Source: Pseudomonas benzenivorans (GTDB lineage: Bacteria > Pseudomonadota > Gammaproteobacteria > Pseudomonadales > Pseudomonadaceae). Taken from it: DNA of 64,000 nt. The position numbers were made by a program, and so were the translations under genes. This document shows, one piece after another, positions 9,407-18,725 of this stretch (position 1 is its first letter; each line of letters begins with the position of its first letter). The stretch spans positions 4,278,001-4,342,000 of the forward strand of contig NZ_CP137892.1 of NCBI RefSeq assembly GCF_033547155.1, given 5' to 3'. The notes under the pieces are model-generated. The model saw nothing but the letters and a program-made list of their open reading frames with translations, had not been told where the DNA came from and made no database searches.

Positions 9407-10594
9407 TCAGTGCGCGGCGGCCGGACGCAGGGAGTAGCTCTGCAGCTGCTCGGCGAAGTCGCGCAGGGACTGGATGCCGCTGGCCTCGGCCTCGTGCACC
9501 CACTGCTTGATCGCCTCGAGCATCTCGTGGCCGTTGGAGCTGGTCTTGGCCCAGATCTGCTGCAGGGCCAGGCGCTTCTCGTAGATCACCTTGAGCGCAT
9601 GGCTCTGCGCCAGCATGGCGTCGATGCGCAGCTGCTGACTGTCCTGCAGCAGACTCGGCTCGCGGGCCAACAGGCGCTTGGCACGGCGGAACTGGTGGCG
9701 TACCGAGGCGTCGGCCTTGAGCAGCTCCTGCTTGACCAACGGCCCGATCACCAGCCTGCGGTACTGGGCCATGATCTGGAAACGGTTGTTGAGGATGGCC
9801 ATGGCGGTGTCCATGTCCAGCTGGCGCTTGCCCTCGACCCGATGGGCGATCGGCGCCACCCGCTGCACCTTGGCCAGCCCCAGCAGGCTGAACAGCTTGA
9901 TCCAGGCCCAGCCCATGTCGAACTCCCACTTGCGCACCGACAGCTTGGCCGAGTTCGGGTAGGTGTGGTGGTTGTTGTGCAGCTCCTCGCCGCCGATCAG
10001 GATGCCCCAGGGCAGCAGGTTGGTGGCCGCGTCGCGGCACTCGAAGTTGCGGTAACCGACGGCATGGCCCAGGCCATTGATCACCCCGGCGGCCCACACC
10101 GGAATCCACATCATCTGCACCGCCCACACGGTCATGCCGAGCACGCCGAACAGGGCCAGGTCGATGATCGCCATCAGGGTCACGCCGCCGATCGGGTAGC
10201 GTGAATAGAGGTTGCGCTCGATCCAGTCGTCGGGGCAGTTCTTGCCATAGATGCGCAGGGTTTCCGCGTTCTTCGCCTCCTCCTGGTACAGCTCGGCGCC
10301 CTTGCGCAGCACGGTACCCAGGCCCTTGATCACCGGGCTGTGCGGATCGTCGAGGGTTTCGCACTTGGCGTGGTGCTTGCGGTGGATGGCGGTCCACTCG
10401 CGGGTGTTCTGGCCGGTGGTCAGCCACAGCCAGAAGCGGAAGAAATGCTTCAGTAGCGGGTGCAGTTCCAGGGCGCGGTGCGCCGAGTAGCGGTGCAGGT
10501 AGACGGTGACGCTGACGATGGTCACGTGCGTCAGCACCAGGGTGACCGCGATCAGTTGCCAGACCGACAGGTCGAGAAAGCCGTTGTACCACAT
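9407..10594 (-). CDS. desA: Membrane fatty-acid delta-9 desaturase
   Basis: A 395-residue di-iron desaturase. All three histidine boxes are present: HRYSAH (34-39), HRKHH (71-75) and HNNHH (about 208-212), with hydrophobic pairs between them. The class introduces a cis double bond into saturated acyl chains to tune membrane fluidity in air. P. aeruginosa has two such enzymes, DesA acting on phospholipid acyl chains and DesB on acyl-CoA. DesA is chosen because it neighbours the same cyclase and GGDEF/EAL genes there. The C-terminal 100 residues are a charged helical tail. It is divergent from the next gene. Confidence 0.82.
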   Translation of the reverse strand: MWYNGFLDLSVWQLIAVTLVLTHVTIVSVTVYLHRYSAHRALELHPLLKHFFRFWLWLTTGQNTREWTAIHRKHHAKCETLDDPHSPVIKGLGTVLRKGAELYQEEAKNAETLRIYGKNCPDDWIERNLYSRYPIGGVTLMAIIDLALFGVLGMTVWAVQMMWIPVWAAGVINGLGHAVGYRNFECRDAATNLLPWGILIGGEELHNNHHTYPNSAKLSVRKWEFDMGWAWIKLFSLLGLAKVQRVAPIAHRVEGKRQLDMDTAMAILNNRFQIMAQYRRLVIGPLVKQELLKADASVRHQFRRAKRLLAREPSLLQDSQQLRIDAMLAQSHALKVIYEKRLALQQIWAKTSSNGHEMLEAIKQWVHEAEASGIQSLRDFAEQLQSYSLRPAAAH

Positions 10595-10761
10595 GGGGTC
10601 GAGTACCTCTGCAAAAGTGGCGCGGCCTGTTCCAAAGTATCAGGCCGTTAAGCATTATCCCTGACCTCAGACAGAAAACCAGTTGGTCTTTTGGATAAGA
10701 ATGACGCGGCTGCGCCTGTCTCTATACTGCACTGCACGCAAAAGGAGTTGACCGCCCCTCC
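10595..10761. promoter_or_regulatory. Divergent promoter region between desaturase and GGDEF/EAL genes
   Basis: A 167-base gap serves two divergent genes. On the plus strand TATACT at 10723-10728 is a good -10 candidate 34 bases before the GGDEF/EAL start, but no convincing -35 box is correctly spaced. An AAAGGAG ribosome site lies just before the GGDEF/EAL ATG. Confidence 0.35.
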
Positions 10762-12696
10762 ATGAACACACGCTTAGGCGCCTCGCGCCTCACCCTGCTC
10801 TACCTGCTGGCTGCCGGCCTGTGGGTTCTGCTCGGCGACAGCTGGCTCGCCGCCCTGGGGCTCGACAGCACCCAGCTGAACCGCCTGCAATCGGTCAAGG
10901 GCCTGCTGTTCGTCCTGCTCAGCGGCGCCCTGCTGTATGGCCTGCTGCGCGTCCAGCAGCATCGGCTGACCCGCTCCAGCCGGGACCTCGGCGCCAGCGA
11001 AGACAGCCTGCGCCAGGCCGCCGCGGTCTTCGAGTCCACGCAGGAAGGGGTGCTGGTCACCGACGCCGAGCAGCGCATCGTCCACGTCAACCCGGCCTTC
11101 AGCCGCATCACCGGCTACAGCGCCGCGGAGGTCCTTGGCCAGCGCCCCAGCCTGCTCAAGTCGGGACGGCATGACGGGGCGTTCTACCAGGCCCTGTGGG
11201 AGGCCCTGCAACGCCACGGCAGCTGGAGCGGCGAGGTGTGGAACCGGCGCAAGAGCGGCGAGGTCTACCCGCAGTGGCACTGCATCCGGGCGATCCACGA
11301 CGAACGGGGGCGGATCGGCCACTATGTCGCGGTGTTTTCCGACATCAGCGCCCTCAAACGCTCCGAGCGGGAACTGAACCAGCTGGCCCATTACGACCCC
11401 CTGAGCAACCTGCCCAACCGTTTGCTGTTCACCGAGCGCCTGGCCCACGCCTTCGACCGCACCACTCGCACGCAGTCCCACGGTGCGCTGCTGCTGATCG
11501 ACCTGGACCACTTCAAGCACATCAATGAAAGCCTCAGCCACAACGTCGGCGACCTGCTGCTGCAGGCGGTCGGCGAGCGTTTCGCCGCCCAGCTGAGCGA
11601 CGGCATGACCCTGGCCCGCCTGGGCGGCGACGAATTCGGCCTGCTCTGCGAACCATGCGCCAGCCCCGACCAGGCCGCCGACCTGGCCCAGCAGCTGCTG
11701 CACAGCCTGGCCAGCCCCTTCCTCCTCGCCGGCCGGGAGCTGTACATAGGCGCCAGCATCGGTATCAGCCTGTTCCCCGAGGCCATCGACAGTGTCGAGC
11801 AGGTGCTGCGCAACGCCGATTCGGCGCTGTTCAAGGCCAAGAGCAACGGCCGCGAAGGCTTCGCCTTCTATGACCAGGCGCTCACCCAGTACGCCCGGCA
11901 ACGGGTCGAACTGGTCGGTGCCCTGCGCCAGGCCCTGGACAACGCACAGCTGCGCCTGCACTACCAGCCCCTGCACGACCTGCAGGACGGCCGTCTGGTC
12001 GGCGTCGAGGCCCTGGTGCGCTGGCAGCACCCGCAGCGCGGCCTGGTGCCGCCGGCGGAGTTCATCCCGATCGCCGAAGACAGCGGCCTGATCGGCGCCA
12101 TCGATGCCTGGGTGCTGGAGCGGGCGTGCCGGCAGATGGTCGCCTGGCAGGCCGCTGGCGCCGAGCTGGAATTCGTCGCGGTGAACGTCTCCGGCCGGCT
12201 GTTCAACCGCGGCGAGTTGGACCTGCAGGTGACCCGGGTCCTGGCCGCGACCGGCCTGGACCCGGCCTGCCTGGAACTGGAAGTCACCGAGAGCGCTGTC
12301 ATGGAGAACCCCGACGCCGCCCTGCTGCGGCTCGAACGCCTGCGCCAGCTGGGCGTGGGCCTGGCCATCGACGACTTCGGCACCGGCTACTCCTCCCTGG
12401 CCCGCCTCAAGCGTTTGCCCGTGCACAAGCTCAAGCTCGACCAGAGCTTCGTGCGCGGCCTGCCCCACGACAGCGACGATGCGGCGATCACCCGGGCGGT
12501 GATCGCCCTCGGCCAAAGCCTGGAGCTGCGGGTCGTGGCCGAGGGTATCGAACGGCCGGAACAGGTCGAGTTCCTCCGCCAGCTCGGCTGCGACTACGGT
12601 CAGGGCTACCACTTCGGACGGCCGGTCACGGCCGAGCGGATCGGCCGTGCGGCGGACCCGGCGACCCTCGCCAGCGAACCACTGGGCGCGCCCTGA
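10762..12696 (+). CDS. Membrane-anchored PAS-GGDEF-EAL protein
   Basis: A 644-residue protein with two N-terminal membrane helices (about 8-27 and 42-60), one PAS domain (about 85-200), a GGDEF domain with GGDEF at 288-292, and an EAL domain with EAL at 416-418. The EAL domain keeps the DDFGTGYSS and DQSFV metal/catalytic blocks, so both cyclase and phosphodiesterase activities are possible. It corresponds by position to P. aeruginosa PA0285, a PAS-GGDEF-EAL protein, but is shorter than my recollection of that protein. The next signalling gene starts 49 bases later in the same direction, so it may head the long signalling operon. Confidence 0.88.
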   Translation: MNTRLGASRLTLLYLLAAGLWVLLGDSWLAALGLDSTQLNRLQSVKGLLFVLLSGALLYGLLRVQQHRLTRSSRDLGASEDSLRQAAAVFESTQEGVLVTDAEQRIVHVNPAFSRITGYSAAEVLGQRPSLLKSGRHDGAFYQALWEALQRHGSWSGEVWNRRKSGEVYPQWHCIRAIHDERGRIGHYVAVFSDISALKRSERELNQLAHYDPLSNLPNRLLFTERLAHAFDRTTRTQSHGALLLIDLDHFKHINESLSHNVGDLLLQAVGERFAAQLSDGMTLARLGGDEFGLLCEPCASPDQAADLAQQLLHSLASPFLLAGRELYIGASIGISLFPEAIDSVEQVLRNADSALFKAKSNGREGFAFYDQALTQYARQRVELVGALRQALDNAQLRLHYQPLHDLQDGRLVGVEALVRWQHPQRGLVPPAEFIPIAEDSGLIGAIDAWVLERACRQMVAWQAAGAELEFVAVNVSGRLFNRGELDLQVTRVLAATGLDPACLELEVTESAVMENPDAALLRLERLRQLGVGLAIDDFGTGYSSLARLKRLPVHKLKLDQSFVRGLPHDSDDAAITRAVIALGQSLELRVVAEGIERPEQVEFLRQLGCDYGQGYHFGRPVTAERIGRAADPATLASEPLGAP

Positions 12697-12745
12697 TGCG
12701 GCGACGGTGTACCGGACATCCGGCCGAAGAGAGCAAGGAGCTGCC

Positions 12746-13873
12746 ATGCGCGTGATGATTCTCGAAGACGACCCCTGGATCGCCGACCTGCTCAAGCAGG
12801 TCGTCCTCAGCCTGCGCCCGGCCGCCCAGGTCAAATGCCTGGGCAGCGTCGCCGAGGCCCTGCTCGACTGGCAGCAGCATGCCGCCGACCTGGTGATTTC
12901 CGACTGGAACCTGCCGGACGACCAGGGCACCCACCTGCTCGAACAGGTCCGCCGCGACAATCCCCAGGTACCGCTGCTGATGGTGACCGGACGGGCCGAC
13001 CGCGACAGCGTGCTGGAGGTGCGCCGCCTGGGCATCAGCGCCTTCATCAGCAAACCGTTCCAGCTGCCCAAGGTACTCGAGTGCCTGGGACAACTGCTGC
13101 CGGCCGACGATGCCGAGGCGGCGGCCGCGGCGCCCGCTGCCGACAGCTTCGTCGCGCTCTTGGGCGACCTACCGGCCAGCGCCCTGGACCTGCCCCTGCA
13201 GGCCGGCATGCTCGACGGTCTGCAGGCCGATGCCGCCGAGCCGCCGAGCCTGCAGCAGCTCTGCGAACGCTGGCGGCACGACGCGGCGCTGACCGCGCGC
13301 CTGGTCGCCGCCGCCAACAACAGCCAGTACAACCGGAGCAACCGCCCCTGCCTGAGCCTGGCCGAGGCCCTGCAGATCCTCGGCCCGGTCACCAGTCGCA
13401 GCCTGGGCCTGGGCCTGGGCCTGCGCCCGGCCGCCGAACTGGAGGATGGCGAACTGAAGCTGCAGGCCCAGGCCTACCTCGAGCAGGTCGAGCGCCTCAC
13501 CGAACGGGTGACCCGGCTCGCCGAGCAGGCCAAACTCGACCCCGCCCCGTTGCAGTGCGCCGCAACGCTGCACCGCATCGGCGAACTGTGCGTGCTGCAG
13601 CAGGCGCAACTCTGGAAGGACGGCGGCCAGCCCCTGGACACGGAGCAGCTGCAACAGGCGCTGGATCAGTGGAGCAACGAACTGGCCTTTCGCCTCAAGG
13701 CCCACTGGCGCCTGCCGACCGCCTTACGCGAGCTGATCGGCGCCTGCTATGGTCTGGCCAGCAATAACGTCAAACGAGAAACCATCGTCATGCGCCTGGC
13801 CATCTGCGAGCAGCACCCCGAACCCGACAACGACGACCTGGCCCGCCTGCGACGCCTGGCCGGACTGAGCTGA
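12746..13873 (+). CDS. Response regulator with REC and HDOD-type output domain
   Basis: 375 residues. The receiver domain (1-125) has the acidic pair EDD at 7-9, phospho-acceptor Asp53 (ISDWNLPDDQG) and Lys in FISKPF. Residues 150-370 form an HDOD-like helical domain (SLQQLCERWRHDAALTARLVAAANNSQY). HDOD domains lack catalytic metal residues and act as protein-interaction modules in signalling. The ATG at 12746 follows AAGGAG, and upstream in-frame residues are not receiver-like. It is the first gene of the kinase array, so it is a candidate regulatory output of those kinases. A direct role in transcription is not indicated, since no DNA-binding domain is present. Confidence 0.85.
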   Translation: MRVMILEDDPWIADLLKQVVLSLRPAAQVKCLGSVAEALLDWQQHAADLVISDWNLPDDQGTHLLEQVRRDNPQVPLLMVTGRADRDSVLEVRRLGISAFISKPFQLPKVLECLGQLLPADDAEAAAAAPAADSFVALLGDLPASALDLPLQAGMLDGLQADAAEPPSLQQLCERWRHDAALTARLVAAANNSQYNRSNRPCLSLAEALQILGPVTSRSLGLGLGLRPAAELEDGELKLQAQAYLEQVERLTERVTRLAEQAKLDPAPLQCAATLHRIGELCVLQQAQLWKDGGQPLDTEQLQQALDQWSNELAFRLKAHWRLPTALRELIGACYGLASNNVKRETIVMRLAICEQHPEPDNDDLARLRRLAGLS

Positions 13874-13904
13874 GCACGGCCGTGAGCGGAGCGCCCACCC
13901 CAGG

Positions 13905-16900
13905 ATGTCGTCGATGAGCCCAGCCGCCAAAGCCAACACCATTCACTGGATAGTGGTCGGCGGCAGCCTGCTCCTCGCCCTGCTCTTCAGCGCCCTCGGC
14001 TGGCAGGCGCTACGCGAACGGGAAGCCCTGTGGCAGTTGCAGATGACCCGCCAGGGTGAACTGCAGCGCCTGGCCCAGCAAGGCAGCCAGGAGCGCCTGC
14101 GGGAGCAGGCGCAGATACTCGCCGATGCCATCGCCGCCGACGCCTGGGTCGTGGAGCTGGTGCGCCAGGCCCAGGTGCTGGCGCGCGAGGGCAAGGGACC
14201 TCGCGACGCCCGCCTCGGTTATATCCGCAATCAGCTGTACACCCGCCTGGCGCCACGCTGGCGCAGCCTGCAAGCCGGTCACCCCTTCCGCCTCTATGTG
14301 CACCTGGCGCCCAGCGCCGAGGTGCTGCTGCGGGTACACCAGCCCAAGGTCTTCGGCGACCACCAGGCCGCCGGGCGGCCGATGCTGCGCGACGTCCTCG
14401 CCGATGGCCGCAGCCGCTCCGGCCTCGGCCTGGCGCCCGGCAACCTGGGCATGCGGGCCGTCGTGCCGCTGCAGGTGGAACAGGCCGACGAGACGACCAC
14501 GGTCGGCGCCATCGAGGTGGGGCTCGGCGTGCTCAACGACCTGCGGCAGCTCGACCTGGAGCTGGACGCCGGGGTCGCCCTGCTGGTTCGTCACAACCTG
14601 CTCGAATCGCCGGACAGCGGCGAGAGCCTGCGCGGCCTGCCCACCCGGGACCAGCTCTGGTACCTGCTGGACGCCTCCCGCCCAGAGGTGCGTCGCTGGC
14701 AACGACAGCGGCTGTTGCCGACCCCGGACAGCGGCACGACCCTCAAGCTGATCGCCGATGACGGCCATACCTACCTGCTCAACCAGATCGTCCTGTCCGG
14801 CTACCCGTACCGCCAACCGCATGCCGCGCCAGCCAAGGCCATGGCCCTGGTCTGGCGCGATGTCAGCGAGCTGTTCGCCCGCCACCAGGAGGAGAAGAAG
14901 CGGCTGATCGGCAAGTGGCTGCTGGCCTGGCTGGGCGCCGAAGCCCTGCTCCTGCTGCTGCTGTTCGCCACCCGCAACGGCACCCGGGCGCTGATGCAGC
15001 GGCACCAGCGCGCGCTGCTGGACAAACACCGGCAGAGCGAGCAGGCGCGCCAGTTGCTGACCATCATTACCCAGGCCCAGGCCGCCTACATCGATGCGCG
15101 GAACCAGTACCAGGTGTTCGCCGACCTGCTGCAGCGCATCCTCGAACTGAGCGCCAGCCCCTACGGCTTTATCGGCGAGGTGCTGCACGACGCCGACGGC
15201 CCGCCCTATGTGCGCACCTATGCGCTGCGCGACCTGGCCGACCAGTCGGCGTGCGCCGAGGCCCAGCCCGCACGCCTGGAAATTCGCGACCTGGACAGCC
15301 TGTTCGGCCAGGTCCTGGACAGTGGCCAGCCACAGATCGTCAATTCGCCGCTCGCCCCCCGGCAACCCAGCGGCCTGCCGACGACGCACCCGCCCCTGCA
15401 GGCCGCCGCCGGCCTGCCGATCTTCAGCCGCGGGCAACTGGTCGGCCTGCTCGGCCTGCTCAACCGGGTCGACGGCTATCCCCACGAGCTGATCGAGCAG
15501 CTCCATCCGCTGCTCGCCACCCTCGGCCAACTGATCGATGCGCTGCGCCGCGACCGCCAGCGCGAACACGAGCAGTTGCGCCTGCAACGCCAGCAGGGCG
15601 CGCTGCGCGCCCTCAACGAGATTGCCGCACTGCCCGAACGCAGCAGTCAGGAGCAGTTGCGCCAGGCGCTGCACCTGGGCGCGCGCTTCTACCGGCTGCC
15701 GCTGGCGATCATCAGCCAGATCGACGACGAGGATTACCGGGTGCTGGTCCAGGTCTCGCCAGACGGCGGCCTGCAGGACGGCCAGCGCTTCGCCCTCGGC
15801 GAGACCTACTGCAGCCTCACCCTGCAGAGCGACGAGGTACTGGCCATCGCGCACATGGCGCAGTCGCCCCATGCCGGCCACCCCTGCTACCGGCAGTTCG
15901 CCCTGGAGACCTATATCGGCATCGCCATCTGGGTCGGCGGCCGGCGCTTCGGCACCCTCAACTTCTCCGCCGCCCACGCCCGCGAGCAGCATTTCGACGA
16001 GGCCGATAGGGAGTTCCTGCGGCTGTTCGCCCGCTGGGTCGGCGCCACCCTCGAGCGCCAGCGCCAGGCCCAGGCGCGCCAGGCGCTGCTGGAGCGCCTC
16101 AACGAATCCCAACGGATCGCCCGCCTGGGCCACTGGGAAGTCGACCTGCACAGCGGCCAGGCACACTGGTCCGATGTCATCTTCGCCATCTTCGGCCAGG
16201 ACCCGCAGCACTTCAGCCCCAGCATGACGGCCTTCTACCAGTGCGTGCACCCCGAGGACCGCGAACTGGTCGAGGCCAGCCAGCGCCTGGCCGAGGCCGG
16301 CGGCGGACACGAGGTGGTCTACCGCATTGCCCGTCCCGACGGCGCAATCCGCTGGATCCACGAGCTGGGACGCCTGCAGCCGGACGAGCAGGGCCGGCCA
16401 CTGCGCCTGCTCGGCACCGTACAGGACATCAGCGACAGCAAGCAGCGCGACCTGGAGATCCACCGGGCCCGCAGCTTCCTCCAGGCGGTGCTCGACTCCG
16501 CCACCGGGGTCTCGATCATCGCCACCGACCCCAGCGGCCTGATCACCCTGTTCAACTCCGGCGCCGAGCGCCTGCTCGGCTACCGGGCCGCGGAGATGGT
16601 CGGCCGCAGCACGCCGGCGCTGTTCCACCTGGAAAGCGAGATGCAACAGCGCAGCGCCGAGCTCGCCCAGGCCGAGGGGCGCGCGGTGACAGGCTTCGAG
16701 GTGTTCGTGCACAACCCGCGCCGCGGCGAACCCGAGACCCGGCAGTGGACCTATGTGCGCAAGAACGGACAGACCCGCACGGTGCACCTGACCGTCAGCG
16801 CCATCCGCGACGGCGCCGGCGAGATCAGCGGCTTTCTCGGCATCGCCAGCGACATCAGCGAACTGCAGCAGGCCACCCGTGCCCTGCAGAAGAGCGAGAG

Positions 16901-18725
16901 CCGTTTCCGCGGCATGGTCAGCAACCTGCCGGGGGTGGTCTACCGCTGCGACAACGATGTCGAGTGGACCATGCGCTATATCAGCGAGGAGATCCTCAAC
17001 CTGTGCGGCTACCCGGCCAGCGACTTCGTCGACAACCGCCGGCGCAGCTACGCCAGCCTGATCCACCCGGACGACCTGCCGGATACCTACCGGATATTCG
17101 AGGCCCTCGCCCGCCAGGAAACCTTCGAGCTGACCTACCGCCTGCGCCATGCCGACGGCCACGAGGTCTGGGTACGCGGCAAGGGCCGCGGCGAGTACGA
17201 CAGCCAGGGCCAGCTGCTGTGGATCTCCGGCTTCATCTGGGACATCAGCGCGCGCAAGGCGGTCGAGGACCAGCTCAAGCTCAGCCAGCAGCGCTTCAGC
17301 ACGGCCTTCAGCACCGCCCCCCAGGGCATGGCCCTGGTCTCCCCGCAAGGCCAGTGGCTGGAGGTCAACGACGAGCTATGCCGCATGCTCGACTACAGCC
17401 GCGAGGAGCTGCTGCGCACCGACTTCCAGCACATCACCCACCCCGACGACCTGCAGGCCGACCTGCACAACGTCGAGGCCCTGCTGCAGGGGCGGATCAA
17501 CGCCTACCAGATGGAGAAGCGTTACCTGAACCGGCGCGGCGAAACCGTCTGGGTCCTGCTCAGCGTCTCCCTGGTGCGCGACGGCCAGGGCCAGCCGGTG
17601 CACTTCGTCTCCCAGGTGCAGGACTTCAGCGAGCGGGTCGCCGCCGAGCGCGCCATCCGCGAACGCGAGCACTACCTGAGCACCCTGCTCGACAACATCC
17701 TCGACGCCATCGTCACCATCGATCAGTTCGGCCGCATCGAGACCTTCAACCGCGCCGCCGAGCAGCTGTTCGGCTACAGCCTGGAGCAGGTGCTGGGACA
17801 GAACGTCAAGCTGCTGATGCCGGAACCCGAGCGCTCGGCCCACGACCACTACCTGGCGCGCTACCGCCGCAGCGGCGAGGCGCGCCTGATCGGCAGCGTG
17901 CGCGAACTGGCCGGACAGCGCAGCAACGGCGAGCAGTTCGCCCTGGAGCTGGCCGTGTCGCAGATCAGTCACCAGGGCGAACCGCGCTTTATCGCGGTGA
18001 TCCGCGACATCAGCGAGCGCAAGCGCATCGAGCGGATGAAGGACGACTTCGTCTCCACCGTCAGCCACGAGCTGCGCACCCCGCTGACCGCCATCGCCGG
18101 CTCCCTCGGCCTGATCAACGGCGGCGTGCTGGGCGAGGTGCCCGCCACCATGCAGCAGATGCTGACGATCGCCCAGGGCAACTGCCAGCGCCTCAGCGCG
18201 CTGATCAACGACCTGCTGGACATGGACAAGCTGGCCGCCGGGCAGATGCACTTCGAGCTGCGCGAGCAGGCCCTGCGGCCCCTGCTCGCGCAGGCCCTGG
18301 AGCAGAACCAGCCCTATGCCCGGCAGCTGGAGGTCGACCTCGAGCTGCGCGAGGACGCCGACACGCCCTGGGTGCGGGTCGACGCGCAGCGCCTGCTGCA
18401 GGTGCTGGCCAACCTGCTGTCCAATGCGGCGAAGTTCTCCCCTCCCGGCCAGGTGGTCGAGCTGGGCGCGCAGCCCTGCGCGGGCGGCGTGCGGGTCAGC
18501 GTGCGCGACCGCGGGCCGGGGGTGCCGGAACGCTTCAAGCAGCACCTGTTCGGCAAGTTCTCCCAGGCCGACTCCACCGATACCCGCACCAAGGGCGGCA
18601 CCGGCCTCGGCCTGGCCATCAGCAAGGCGATCATCGAACGCATGGGCGGGCGCATCGGCGTCGACTCGATCGAGGGCCAGGGCGCCACCTTCTGGTTCGA
18701 GCTGCCGGTGGAGGTCGCGACATGA
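13905..18725 (+). CDS. Very large PAS/GAF sensor histidine kinase (no receiver domain)
   Basis: 1606 residues. Order: membrane helix (about 13-33), extracytoplasmic Cache-like region (40-335), second helix (340-358), GAF (385-535), GAF (565-715), five PAS domains beginning near 735, 860, 997, 1126 and 1254, HisKA with His1388 (FVSTVSHELRTPL), and HATPase with N, G1 and G2 boxes to the end (NLLSNAAKF, RDRGPGVP, GGTGLGLAIS). It should autophosphorylate His1388 and pass phosphate to a separate receiver. Two ATGs, 13905 and 13914, are possible starts. The stop overlaps the next kinase (ATGA), showing translational coupling. The number of stacked sensors is far above the norm for a kinase. Confidence 0.9.
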   Translation: MSSMSPAAKANTIHWIVVGGSLLLALLFSALGWQALREREALWQLQMTRQGELQRLAQQGSQERLREQAQILADAIAADAWVVELVRQAQVLAREGKGPRDARLGYIRNQLYTRLAPRWRSLQAGHPFRLYVHLAPSAEVLLRVHQPKVFGDHQAAGRPMLRDVLADGRSRSGLGLAPGNLGMRAVVPLQVEQADETTTVGAIEVGLGVLNDLRQLDLELDAGVALLVRHNLLESPDSGESLRGLPTRDQLWYLLDASRPEVRRWQRQRLLPTPDSGTTLKLIADDGHTYLLNQIVLSGYPYRQPHAAPAKAMALVWRDVSELFARHQEEKKRLIGKWLLAWLGAEALLLLLLFATRNGTRALMQRHQRALLDKHRQSEQARQLLTIITQAQAAYIDARNQYQVFADLLQRILELSASPYGFIGEVLHDADGPPYVRTYALRDLADQSACAEAQPARLEIRDLDSLFGQVLDSGQPQIVNSPLAPRQPSGLPTTHPPLQAAAGLPIFSRGQLVGLLGLLNRVDGYPHELIEQLHPLLATLGQLIDALRRDRQREHEQLRLQRQQGALRALNEIAALPERSSQEQLRQALHLGARFYRLPLAIISQIDDEDYRVLVQVSPDGGLQDGQRFALGETYCSLTLQSDEVLAIAHMAQSPHAGHPCYRQFALETYIGIAIWVGGRRFGTLNFSAAHAREQHFDEADREFLRLFARWVGATLERQRQAQARQALLERLNESQRIARLGHWEVDLHSGQAHWSDVIFAIFGQDPQHFSPSMTAFYQCVHPEDRELVEASQRLAEAGGGHEVVYRIARPDGAIRWIHELGRLQPDEQGRPLRLLGTVQDISDSKQRDLEIHRARSFLQAVLDSATGVSIIATDPSGLITLFNSGAERLLGYRAAEMVGRSTPALFHLESEMQQRSAELAQAEGRAVTGFEVFVHNPRRGEPETRQWTYVRKNGQTRTVHLTVSAIRDGAGEISGFLGIASDISELQQATRALQKSESRFRGMVSNLPGVVYRCDNDVEWTMRYISEEILNLCGYPASDFVDNRRRSYASLIHPDDLPDTYRIFEALARQETFELTYRLRHADGHEVWVRGKGRGEYDSQGQLLWISGFIWDISARKAVEDQLKLSQQRFSTAFSTAPQGMALVSPQGQWLEVNDELCRMLDYSREELLRTDFQHITHPDDLQADLHNVEALLQGRINAYQMEKRYLNRRGETVWVLLSVSLVRDGQGQPVHFVSQVQDFSERVAAERAIREREHYLSTLLDNILDAIVTIDQFGRIETFNRAAEQLFGYSLEQVLGQNVKLLMPEPERSAHDHYLARYRRSGEARLIGSVRELAGQRSNGEQFALELAVSQISHQGEPRFIAVIRDISERKRIERMKDDFVSTVSHELRTPLTAIAGSLGLINGGVLGEVPATMQQMLTIAQGNCQRLSALINDLLDMDKLAAGQMHFELREQALRPLLAQALEQNQPYARQLEVDLELREDADTPWVRVDAQRLLQVLANLLSNAAKFSPPGQVVELGAQPCAGGVRVSVRDRGPGVPERFKQHLFGKFSQADSTDTRTKGGTGLGLAISKAIIERMGGRIGVDSIEGQGATFWFELPVEVAT

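Noticed and set aside
10774..13392. Long minus-strand open frame (872 codons) opposite the GGDEF/EAL and REC-HDOD genes
   Set aside because: It is a shadow of high-GC genes: biased composition, no family motifs, and the plus strand carries complete, recognisable domains throughout.
16241..18721. In-frame upstream extension of the second kinase
   Set aside because: It lies entirely inside the 1606-residue kinase in another frame and is Arg/Pro/Gly-rich. The ATG at 18722 overlaps the previous stop and begins a proper membrane helix.
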